From Temnopleurus reevesii (lineage: Eukaryota > Echinodermata > Echinoidea > Temnopleuroida > Temnopleuridae): a DNA stretch of 64,000 bases. Below, piece after piece: positions 38,460 through 48,720 of the stretch. The stretch is taken from contig BQKZ01000001.1 in assembly GCA_036244855.1 (NCBI GenBank), positions 408,087 to 472,086 of the forward strand, written 5' to 3'. Both the position numbers and the translations under genes were made by a program. The first letter of the stretch is position 1; each line of letters begins with the position of its first letter. The notes under the pieces are model-generated. The model was not told where the DNA came from. It did no database searches and saw only the letters and a program-made list of their open reading frames with translations.

Positions 38460-39165
38460 TTAGAGAACCCTTGAAATACATAATGTGTAAATTATTTTAC
38501 CATAAATAGCCCTAAAAATTCATCATGTGGATGGAAATATTTTCCCATCACCAACAAACAGAAAATCAGTATTTTACCATCTTAGGGAATGTTGCTCAAA
38601 AGTTGCAATTGATCGCAAGTTGCAGTTGATCGGAACGCGCCAATCAAAATCATCATTTCATGCCCATCTTGTTAAATGCGCACGCTGTGCGCGAATAAAA
38701 ATGCACGTTACAATTTGCAAAGTTGCAGTTGATTTGCAGTGGATTTTGAACAAACCCCCTTAGTTAGATAACCAATAATGCGGAAGAGAGTATTTAACTA
38801 TCTTATTTATATCATGTATGAATCCAAAATGTGAAAATGATACTTCATCATCAAATCATTGATACATATAGTGAAAACTTGTATTTACTTTCTTATTTAG
38901 ACAACCCACAATGTGGAAAAGAATATTTTACTAAATTAGTTCGATAACCCATTATGCAGAAAAGAATATTTTACTATCTTAGTTAAATCATGAGATTAAC
39001 TTCTTAGATTATGACCCTAGTAGAAATCACAATGTAAAAACAGTATATTAACATCTTACTAAAATGACCCATGAAATGGAAAACAGTAATTTACCATCTT
39101 AGTTAGATAACTATGATTTTAAATTAGTATTTTACCATCTAAGTTAGATAACACAGAATAGTACG
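38460..39165 (+). repeat. degenerate minisatellite of about 43 bp, interrupted by a MITE
   Basis: Roughly ten diverged units built on CTTAGTTAGATAACCCA, AATG(T/C)GGAAAAGAAT, ATTTTACCAT can be followed. Anchors of the ATTTTAC type lie near 38,492, 38,570, 38,786, 38,887, 38,924, 38,967, 39,043, 39,087 and 39,127. Adjacent better-preserved units are 40-44 bases apart. A 175-bp MITE sits inside one unit. Confidence 0.75.
38582..38762. mobile_element. 175-bp Harbinger-like MITE, copy 1
   Basis: The element 38585-38759 is flanked by the 3-bp direct repeat TTA (38582-38584, 38760-38762). Its ends are inverted: GGGAATGTTGCTCAAAA on the left; GGGGGTTTGTTCAAAA read inwards from the right. It aligns throughout with 52,953-53,128 (for example TTGCA(A/G)TTGATCG, TTGCAGTTGATCGGAA, GCCAATCAAAA, TTGATTTGCAGT). 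A TWA target duplication and GGG-starting termini are typical of PIF/Harbinger elements. No protein is encoded; an 78-codon frame across it is spurious. Confidence 0.8.
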
Positions 39166-39199
39166 AGTAACAAGGAAACAGGAAACTAAACACTATTTC

Positions 39200-39545
39200 G
39201 GACTTGCCGCTAATAAGCAAGCTAGTTTATCAGCCACGCAAGACAGCTGATTGCATGCGTAGATGGGGCCTGTGACATCAAAACGGGTGAATCGTTGGCC
39301 GATTGACGGCGGTGCAGACGTAGCGACCGGCTTTCACCAGGCCAAAATTCCCAGTACTCTGCGGATTCCACTACGGTTGCTAAGGAGATCGCTGATGTGT
39401 AAACAACTCTCAGTTGCCTAGCTTGCGTATATTGTATATCCCCGCATTTCAATTTATAAGGAACTCTATGGAGAACCAGTACCTGGCTCTGGCTGGCGCT
39501 ATTTACTAACGACCGACGATGTTGCTGTGTCATCACAACTATTGC
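39200..39545. promoter_or_regulatory. G+C- and CpG-rich block, candidate promoter or regulatory module
   Basis: This is one of the most G+C-rich stretches in the window. It contains GTGACATCA (ATF/CRE-like), GGTTGCTAAGGAGA and, at its right edge, TTGCTAGGAAAC, both reminiscent of RFX half-sites. A 104-codon minus-strand frame (39222-39536) shows no recognisable domain. It could be a promoter of an unseen gene, an enhancer, or an old repeat. Confidence 0.3.
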
Positions 39546-39990
39546 TAGGAAACATGAAACTCACATCTTGAATGATTGAATTTGACTGACAACTATCGTT
39601 CCTGAGAAAGATATATCAATTTATCATGCATGACAAATGATTACCTTTCAATTAGAAAGGGAAAAACTGTCCTCATTAATGAATTATTGAGAATAAAAAA
39701 ATGAAACCCATGGCTTGTATCAAAATGGGAAAATAACTCCAAGATATTAAGTTGGTGCTTCATATCAGAAGTGAAAAAATGATTTTGAACAACAATAGAA
39801 ATTTAAAAAATGTTACAAGCCTTAATTTGCTGTTTAACTAAAGAGAAGGAAAAGAGAAAATGCAATACTTTTTATACCAAGCAGGTACAATTCAAGTAAG
39901 ATTAAGGAACTTTTATCCACTATTTCAAGCTCTATGTGCAGTAAGACAAAAAAAAAAGCTTTTAATGCATTACTTACATGCAATATGACA

Positions 39991-40004
39991 ATTACCATGG
40001 CAAC
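39991..40004. promoter_or_regulatory. RFX X-box-like palindrome
   Basis: ATTACCATGGCAAC matches the X-box consensus (RTNRCC ATGG YAAC). The assignment is by motif only. Confidence 0.35.
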
Positions 40005-41166
40005 ATGAATACAAAGCTTGAAATCAAACTATGTGTGGGCGTCTATCTGGAGGAGGGGCATCGAGGGTAGTGAAAACCATGGTATCCATGACTACTGGTA
40101 GACGACAATCACTTTAACCATAAATCCTACCTCAACCACAAACTGGTCCTTACAAGAAAAGGAAATGGAAAAAACCTTGGGTTTAGAAATTGTAAAGTAC
40201 ATAACAATGTGAAGGTGAAGGAGAAATCCAGCTCAATCCCATCTGACAATACTATCTATTCTCATCTCTATTCAATTCTGATGGTAGACAGTATAAGTAA
40301 TAAGTTCAGTGTGCATAAAACAACAGAAAAAAATGAGAAAAGAAAAACAAAACAGGTAGGATTTGATAGCAAAGGAGAAAGAAGAGGAAAATATACACAG
40401 AAAGAGCAATGAAAAGGGAAAATTGTGAAACAAAAACAAAAATCATGTTACTACATTTCTTATTCATGCGTTAATCAGAAAAAGTGATATGAACATGCCA
40501 AACAGAGGGAGAGAGAGAAAAAAAAAGAGAAGAGAAAAGATAAGATGAGACTAAAAGAAGAGTCTGTGGTGAAGCGAAAATAGAAGAGAGAAGAAGACAA
40601 AATGTAGACCTTCACAGAAAGGGGCAAGATAAGTACATTTTTAAAAAACATTTTTGATACATAGAAATGCAATAGACATAACAATGTCACCCTAGAGTTG
40701 CAATGTCATATTGCTCCAATGAAAGGTGTCCTTACATGCATTTGAGCAAAAAGGCATACAACAGAAGTATCCAGCTCATTACATAAAAATCATGTGAACG
40801 AACTTTTCAGGATGGAATGCATCATTGCTCTCAGAAAGTAATAAAGTCAAGTCTATGAAAGAGTGAGGGAGAGAAAGAAAGATGGAGAGAGAGATGGATG
40901 ATGAAGACTGGGAACCAACCAAGTGGAAGACTTGGTTATGTTAATTCATTTTTGGTCCAATGCTCACATTCATAAGAACCTGACAACTTTTCACGGTGCT
41001 GGTGTTCTTCGTAGGAAACCAAGATAACTTACATGTAAGCAGACCATGTTATTCAAGGACACACAAAGGTTGCTAGGACTTTGTCGTCCCCTCACTCAAA
41101 CAATGATGAAGCAGTGCAAGATTAACAGGGGGTAATGCTTGGAGAATGGAAGAGCATGATGCTCTG

Positions 41167-41180
41167 GTTTCCATGGCAAC
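41167..41180. promoter_or_regulatory. RFX X-box-like palindrome
   Basis: GTTTCCATGGCAAC differs from the ideal GTTGCCATGGCAAC at one base. The assignment is by motif only. Confidence 0.4.
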
Positions 41181-42284
41181 TTCTATGTGCTTGAAAATGT
41201 GGGGGAAGATGTGATTGTGGAGCAGCTGTGATGAAGGCAAGCAATTTGTATGGCTCGAGGATATCGTCTTTTAATCATCAAATTATGTTATTATTAAACA
41301 GAATCAATATCAACTTAAATAACATAATCAATTGTCAATTTAGATATTTTGTATAAACTAAAGTCTATAGAGGTGATGATTGACATCTTGCTAACATATA
41401 ATAATGTGAATAGGTATACAACAACATCAAGTACATCTGAGAGGTAATGAAAAAAGGCATCACCTGTGGGGCAAAATGGTTTTATATCTGAACTAATTGT
41501 TAAATCCAAGGAGCATGTTAATATCCCCAGTAAAGTCAAATCAAAGTAGAAGATTGCTTGATGAGGCATTCATTGAAAGAGGTTTTATTTTTTATTTTTC
41601 ACACTTGTCATAGCTTTCTCAAGGTTTGAAATTCATCTATAGTAAATTATTCATTTATCAAATATATAATTTTGATGAACATTAATTAATCAATTACTGG
41701 GCCTTATTCTTTTCGTAAACATGATTTTCTGAGTGAAAGTAAAAGCCCCAAATACCAATGAATGAAGATAAAGTATAATGGTAAGATGAAATACAAAAAA
41801 CATGGCAAGCATTAAAGTTATCTTTATCATTTTGTCATAAACAGCAAAACAACAATCATTATACGCAATGATACAATATAAAGAGGGAAAAATAAATGAA
41901 TCCAAATGGGCTTAAGCATTTGATTTCTTATGCTTCTTAGCTCCATGAGAGACAAAAACAACTTAGTTTTGTGAAACTCAAGAGGGTCATTGTGAAATAA
42001 ATGGTCTTTTGATTATTTTTTTGCTCCTTCCTGCCTAATTGATGAAAGAAGTCCTGATTCACACAGGGAACACAAAATGCAAGAGAAAAACAACACTTGA
42101 GATGTTGCCAATGCCGTTAGAATGAACAAACAATAACTAATTAGTAGGGAAAATCAATCTTCTTTATTATAATTTAAAATTCTAAACCGACTTGAGTAAA
42201 CGAACAGAGAAATAGAATTTTTAATGAAGATTTTAAGCCATCAGAAGACATCCCTTTACAAACAAACATCTTGACGGTGGTCTA

Positions 42285-42292
42285 TGACGTCA
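42285..42292. promoter_or_regulatory. full cAMP response element palindrome
   Basis: TGACGTCA, followed by ATGG, lies in a G+C-richer patch at 42.26-42.36 kb. Confidence 0.3.
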
Positions 42293-43781
42293 ATGGCGAG
42301 ACTGCCATCGTCACGACAACAAGCCAGGCCCCTCCATCTTGAGTTGATCCTATGCTAGAAAGCATCCCAGGTTTGTGGGTTGATAAAGACTTCTACTACG
42401 CAATAACCCTAGTGGGTATGAGACATTAGATATTGACTTGCAGCTTATGACGTACAATCCAATTGTATCCTTTGACAGACAGTGTCCGATTACAAAACCA
42501 CTTTAATTGGCAATATGTCTCTTAGCTGCTGCTCTTGTAACCCCATAGCAAAGAACCTTTTCTCTATTGCATAAGAATCAATTTGATGTTGCAATATATA
42601 ATCACATGGCTTATATAGACATTTTCACTAATCAATTTGGCTTTGAGACAGAATCTAGATTCAAGTTGTACAGAAAAATATAAAGATATACAAAAGAAAC
42701 CTCATCAAACATGATTTAGTGATTCAGTCATTAAGAAAAGAAATGTTATATTTAAAATAGGTAAAGGCCACATAGTCCCTCTCAAAGAAGATAATGCAGG
42801 AAATAAATTTTGTGAAAGAATTCCAATGATAGCAATACTATCATACATAAAACAGATGTGAAATTTGATTAAATCCAAAATTTTATAATTAACATTGCAT
42901 GCCAATAAGTCAAAGGACCAAATCTGTCATATAAATGTATAAATACAAAGTTAAAACATAAAAAAGGATAATATCTTCAAGCATGATTACAGATTCATAT
43001 AGTTGATATGATATTACATTAAATTATTTGCACAGATTTTGTATGCATCTTCAAACCATCTTCAAACTATTCGATGGTGAGTGTGGTTGACGAAGCATCA
43101 AAACGACTGCATTGACTAGAAAATTGACAAAAGACTTTACATTTATTAAAGTCACCTACATTAGGACAAACACTACGAAATAATTATTCTAAGATATTAT
43201 AACACAGAAAAATTACATTTTGATGTATTTATTTAAAATCTCAAAATAGAATCCAGAAAATGGTTTATTATATAAGTTGAAACTTATATTTTGTGCAATA
43301 CACTGATAGATGAAAATGCTTAGAATGATTAATGCCTATAATAGCATAATAGTAATGTTTACATTTTTAAATGCCTTGTTAAGTCAATAGAGAAAGATAT
43401 ATATTGCATTTTCATGGATTGATATTGCACAAGAAAGAAACCACCCTTTCAGAAAAAGATATTGATTAATATTAACTATGTATATGGCTGGCAAAGACAT
43501 AGAACTATGATGTTTGCACAGGAAGTTTGCCTGTCAGACATTTATTGACATTCATGCATAATAATTATGGAAGCCTTGGATAAAAATAGACCAGGGAGAA
43601 ATTAAAACACAAGCAACCAAGCATAATAGTATGTAGGATGCCCCGCCAGAGTGCACGCAATCAAATAGTGGCGTCATGCGCTCGCCTTCACATAGACCCA
43701 CAACCAAACAACATGAGGCTCTTTGGTAATATTCAGCTTGTCTGCATTACATTAAACTCTGGCTGAACCACCCTGCTCAGT

Positions 43782-43859
43782 GAGAGGGAGATAGAGAGAG
43801 AGAGACAGAGACAGAGAGTAAAGGGCTGCCAGTGAATGGTACACACACACACACACACA
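43782..43859. repeat. (GA)n and (CA)n microsatellites
   Basis: GA/GACA units occupy 43782-43820. A perfect (AC)n run lies at 43841-43859. Confidence 0.9.
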
Positions 43860-44170
43860 GGGTAGAAAGCATCCACAATGACGATGCACATTTCCACACA
43901 CCCCTTCATTGGGGTTCACAGCAGTATGCTCTGTGTGTGTACTCTAAAGTAAAATGAGAGAGATAGAGAAAGAGAGGATTTGGTAGTAAACACAGCATTT
44001 GGCATTTGCAAGGGAAAGTAGGTGGGGGCATTCAGGGCGTGTTTGTGCGTAGGTGGATGCGCATTAGAGAAAAATGTGTAGGAGACGCAGTATGAGAGCG
44101 TGATGCGGTGAAAAGAAAATTAAAATGCTGTTGTTTTTGTGTTGGCGGATTGAGTGAAAAGATAAAATCT

Positions 44171-44191
44171 GCAGGCAGGCAGGCAGGCAGG
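44171..44191. repeat. (CAGG)n microsatellite
   Basis: Five GCAG/CAGG units are followed by a G run. Confidence 0.9.
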
Positions 44192-44799
44192 GGGTGGGTT
44201 GATTGAAAATATTTCCTGCTTGTAGCATGTGCAATTAAAGTGATGCCATCCATTTTTCATTTTAAAAATGCATCTGGAGCTAAGACAAGGGGCAAAGAAA
44301 GAGCTATGATAGAAGGCAAGCAAGAACTACTTAAGAAAATGCTGCCTCATATCTTGCTTCCGAATTGAGAAGGTATGAAACAGAGTTGGACCTTTAAAGG
44401 TTAAAATCAGTCTAAAATACATTTAGAGGCAACCGTCATACAATCTCCAATACAAATAAAGAAAAGAATATCAAAGTTGATAGTCAATCAAAGGGTACTT
44501 TAAATTTCACCTTCTGACATTAGCTGTACATGCACATAAGTCTCCTTTCTATCTAAAAAAATGTTATTCAGTTAACTTGTTAGTTGACCTATTACTTGTG
44601 GATGCTAGAGTTCAATATTCTTACATCTACACGCCCAAAAGGTTCTCCATTAAATATATAATAGATATCCAACAATTAAAAATCATTGCAATGAAATGGT
44701 ACATGCATTTGATATGAATGCGTGACATTCCGTTGGTATGAAATCAAAATGGCACGTTCCAGATTTCTATACAAGCTAACAAGTCGATCTTAAATATCA
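44192..44799. other. AT-rich non-coding stretch
   Basis: No gene is seen. Confidence 0.5.
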
Positions 44800-45030
44800 G
44801 GGTTATTCATGACGTGATCTTTTGGAGACATTAGCGCATGCTGATGCAGAGTATGCATAATGACGTCAATTTCGATGCCCTATTTCGATCTAATCCCGCA
44901 ATCAAATCTGCCATTTACACGTATCAATGGAGGGCTGGCCTCACATCATAAAGTGTTGATCGAATGCCAACATTGATCAAATCAAGGTAAAATGATAATC
45001 AATTGCCTGTCAATCCATTAAACCAAGGTA
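44800..45030. promoter_or_regulatory. candidate cis-regulatory island (Oct/CRE/Otx/TCF-like sites)
   Basis: A motif-dense block holds a POU-like ATGCATAA, a perfect CRE TGACGTCA (44861-44868), a bicoid/Otx-type CTAATCCC, a TCF-like GATCAAATCAAGG and a TALE-type CTGTCAATC. Such mixtures are typical of developmental enhancers, but each motif is short and the call is inference. Confidence 0.3.
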
Positions 45031-45060
45031 ATTAATTCTGATCGTTTCATAGCTAAATGT

Positions 45061-45073
45061 TATATATATATAT
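45061..45073. repeat. (TA)n microsatellite
   Basis: A perfect TA run. Confidence 0.85.
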
Positions 45074-46552
45074 TTCTAGATATTGAATTTGAACACATTT
45101 CACTTTAAAGAAAACTTAATGCTTCATTATATTTCTATTGGAGATGGGACTGGCTGATGCGATAATGGGATCATAACTTGCATATTCAATACCTGACACA
45201 AGTAATGTTCAAGAATATTTCTGACTCTATAACTATGCTTTTACTTATTTTACATAACTAAATACAATAAAGATTATTTTCAGTCTGTTAAATAGAATTA
45301 GTAAATTTGGAATCACATTGAATTGAAAATGTCTATAGTTTTAATAAGAGGATACTCAGCAATGCCATACATAAGGGTATTGTGATACCAAATATAAGAG
45401 AAGTTGGCTTCCTCTTAATACTGAATTAAAATAAAGGATAACACAAAAACCAGTTAAAAATCCATGGAAATGCAAAGAGAAAGTGAATCAAAGGATGTAC
45501 GAGTCAGGAATATTATTAAAATGCAATATACATCATAAAAGGATTACAAACGTGTAAAAGTGGAAGAGAAATAAACACAATGAAATATGTTGGTAGATCA
45601 CATGAGAAAATCATCTAAAAGGAAATGCAGGACAAGAAAAAGAAAAGAGATGTGGTGATAAATTGAAAGAAAACAAGGAAGAGCAATAATAATAGATAAA
45701 GAGAAAATATAGAGGAGAGATAGAAAAGGGGGAGGGAGGAGACGAAGAGACAGAGAAAAAAAATCAAACAGTCCCAAACAATCCATTCCTAATCTATTAT
45801 ATATTACTGCAAAGTTTTACTCAAACTTCCATGAAACAGCAATGGATGTCACCAAATAGAACCACTTGTAAAAGTGCAAAGACTTTCTTATCTACAATGG
45901 TAAGAACATTCAGAGAAAAAATACCCCCTACTCCAGAGATGAATGCATCTAAAATGTCATGTTCATATCAATTATCTTCAGCATTGCATTATTGAAAAAT
46001 TAATGCAAATATAGAATGGGTGGCTCTTTTTGGGGCCTTGGAAACTAGAAGGGAGCAAGTCTAGTCTGTGAGGAACCAAGGTTCTTCCTAGCGTCACAAA
46101 ATATTGCCATGGTCATCTAACTGATTGAATTTTGATGAGTATAGTACAAAGAGAAAAGCCATTCATTCATTCATATTCTGCTGAAACAAATTGAATTATT
46201 CATCCTTCATGGAAGTATGATTTGGCTTCATAGTAGAAACTATTATAGGATGACCTACATATCAATTAGCATTCAAGGGCAATTAATATATATGATTGAT
46301 TGGATGTAAGCTATCAAGGGTTTTTCACTCGGGGCCACGTTTCTCCCTCACCATTTTCATCTCTTTGTATACCTCTTGCTGAATTTCATTTTTCATGTAT
46401 ATCTATAAATATTGATTGGCTTATTTACATTATTTATTTCATACATCAATAACCCACCCCCTTAAAATCTCTAAAAAGGGAAAATGCTGCAATAAACCTA
46501 CAATCATCGTTACAAAAAGGAATTTGGAGAGCGGCATGAAAATTTCAATTAA
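45074..46552. other. AT-rich non-coding stretch
   Basis: No gene is seen. It contains a purine-rich patch at 45.6-45.77 kb and a weak X-box-like ATTGCCATGGTCAT at 46103-46116. Confidence 0.5.
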
Positions 46553-46723
46553 TTAGATAAGATTTTATTACACTCAGAGGTATGATTTTCTTCAAAGACA
46601 CAAATGATTTTGTCAAATACACAAATGATTTTGTCAAATAATATGAAAACTTTGATACTGACCGATAAACAAGAAAAGTGCTTCAGAATTCAGAATCTCG
46701 TAACTGAGTCTTCCATGATATAA
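46553..46723. repeat. duplicated contig end, copy 1 (second N junction)
   Basis: About 170 bases are repeated at 46986-47156 (offset 433) with roughly five substitutions. Both copies contain the same 21-bp tandem duplication (46598-46618, 46619-46639: ACACAAATGATTTTGTCAAAT). The pair probably represents two alleles joined across the N at 46985. Confidence 0.8.
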
Positions 46724-46984
46724 CTAGATGAATCCTCGACCGTGCACGGTCGAAATTTATGCCTCCGCCATCACGCAATCAGAAAGATATATACGGCTTG
46801 TTCCATGCCATCAGAAATCAAAAACATTTTACAAATGTTGGGCACTGCCACCTTTGACCCCACAAACCCAAAATCTCATAAGTTCTTCCTCACATGCTTA
46901 TACCTAATTGAGCTACACACTGTAAGTTTGAAAGAAATTGGTTCAATTTATCTGTTATAAGTGAGCTATATCGGCTGACTTTGT
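46724..46984 (-). mobile_element. allele-specific insertion, truncated at the assembly gap
   Basis: This 261-base segment is present only after copy 1; the second copy continues into different sequence. It begins near an 18-bp perfect palindrome TCGACCGTGCACGGTCGA (46736-46753) and later reads TTTGACCCCACAAACCC. On the minus strand it includes GGCGGAGGCATAAATTTCG. The style resembles short interspersed repeats of marine invertebrates, from memory. Its right end is cut off by the N. A 72-codon frame in it (46742-46960) is not recognisable. Confidence 0.45.
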
Positions 46985-46985
46985 N
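46985..46985. other. assembly gap placeholder (single N)
   Basis: A single ambiguous base joins two allelic contig ends. Confidence 0.9.
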
Positions 46986-47156
46986 TTAGATAAGATTTTA
47001 TTACACTCAGAGGTATGATTTTCTTCAAAGACACAAATGATTTTGTCAAATACACAAATGATTTTGTCAAATAATATGAAAACTTTGATACAGACCGATA
47101 ATCAAGAAAAGTGCTTCAGAATTTAGAATCTCGTAACGGAGTCTTCCATAATATAA
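46986..47156. repeat. duplicated contig end, copy 2 (second N junction)
   Basis: This is the insertion-free allele of 46553-46723. After the shared sequence it runs on into unique DNA. Confidence 0.8.
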
Positions 47157-47323
47157 AAGATTAAGAAATGGTGCTTTCACTTTGTAGCGACTTCAGTGCA
47201 AACATGTAACGTTTTGGGTAAATCATGCAGAGATGTGATACACTCTCTGCCATATTTTGTATAATGAATGATGAAGACAGCTGATAGTGAATGAAAATAG
47301 AGGGAGTAATACATGAAATGAAT

Positions 47324-47364
<41 letters not shown>

Positions 47365-48541
47365 GAGAGAGATAGAAATTCAGAGGGAAGAAACAGAAGA
47401 GAATGACCAAGACACACAGAATAATGGGATGTAAAAGTTGTGAAATGGATTGCTGAGTGGTGGAAAGACAACAACATGTTAATGATTTAAAAAGTTGTCT
47501 TGGAGTATTCCAAAACTCAGATGAAAACAGACTTGCAAAGGGTTAGATAGAGTGGTAAACACCGGAGAGAAGTAACTCATTAACTAAATGATGATGAGTG
47601 AAAGGCAATTAGAGATCTATACAGTCTTCCAGACTCCATTTTGGAGTATCCCTGTAGACAGTAGGGAAGATGTAGGTCGTTCATCATATGAGGTCATCTT
47701 GGCTTCTTCAATTGTTTATCTCTTGATACTATTTATAGCGTCAGAGTGGTCTATTCATAACTCCCGAGGTAATCAAATGCATATTTTCTCATATCTCACT
47801 CAAATATGCCTGTTTGGGATTTTTTTTTAAGAGTCTGTCATATCGGCATCATAATCATGAGCTATTTTCACCACACCCAACATCAATAAATCCATAACCG
47901 TAAATAAGATAACAATCAATTTCTTTTCAATTTTCCCAATAGTCAGCATTATCAGATTGTGAATTCACAACAGGGACACCCAGGAGACTCTTTATTTCAA
48001 CTACTATGAACCACAAGATATTAATACTATCTTCAAAGGATATAGTAAAACAAAACAAGGATACTTCCAGAGGGAATCTTTTAGCAAAAACTGGTTTGGG
48101 TTGAGAGTCCTCCGGACACAAGAGAATTGTGAGAATTAAGCCTAGAACACCACAAACTGCGTATTCTCAATTGTCAATATTGGCTGCAGTCAATGACAAA
48201 ACTAGAACAAGAAGTAGGGCACAGAATTAAAGGGTTCAAGACACAGTTTTCATTTGTGAATGATCTGATTGTGGTCAGTCGTAATATTACCAACGTTGTT
48301 TCATCTTTTGAGGCTACTCACCACGCGGGCGGACGCTTTGTGGTATGCTGTTATTTAAGATTGGCAGGGATGTTACATGCAATAACGACAAATACGTTGA
48401 ATAGAGGGAGTAGGAACAGATAAATACTAGTAGAAAGATGGAAAAGAGAAAGAGAGTAAGTGCCCCCCACAATATACTTATTATGTACATACCAGTACTA
48501 TGTCATGATTAAGATGTTATATTGCATCTGTGTTTATATGC
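47157..48541. other. non-coding stretch with a long (GA)n tract
   Basis: No gene is seen. Frames on the minus strand near 47.2-47.5 kb are translations of the GA tract. Confidence 0.5.
47325..47373. repeat. (GA)n microsatellite
   Basis: A long, nearly perfect GA run. Confidence 0.95.
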
Positions 48542-48720
48542 TTTTTATGCTAACTTCACATCATTCATCTTGTAAATATCTATGTTAAATGCTAATGTAA
48601 ACTAATGTTTTTATGCTAGCCTCATTATATTTCATCATGTAAATTTATATGTTGTATTGTATCATGTTTTTTTATCTCATACCCCGAAAATCAATGAAAT
48701 TGACTCAACTCAACTAACTG
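48542..48720 (+). repeat. possible 3' end of a non-LTR retroelement
   Basis: A 45-bp unit beginning TTTTTATGCTA and ending TATGTT is present twice (48542-48586, 48608-48653). It is followed by T-rich sequence and a short repetitive tail TTGACTCAACTCAACTAACT. An internally duplicated 3' region ending in a simple tail is common at LINE 3' ends. No reverse-transcriptase frame is present and no second copy lies in this window. Confidence 0.3.

Larger units (their letters stand above)
39546..43781. other. AT-rich non-coding stretch with two RFX-like sites
   Basis: No gene is seen. It includes purine-rich DNA at 40.3-40.6 kb and 40.86-40.9 kb, and a short G+C-richer block around 42.26-42.36 kb that contains a CRE. 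Confidence 0.5.

Noticed and set aside
39222..39536. 104-codon minus-strand open frame in a G+C-rich block
   Set aside because: There is no domain, and higher G+C reduces stop codons. It is kept only as a regulatory candidate.
42960..43500. Origin of replication or matrix attachment region
   Set aside because: The AT-richness is no greater than that of most of the window, and no specific motif supports either call.
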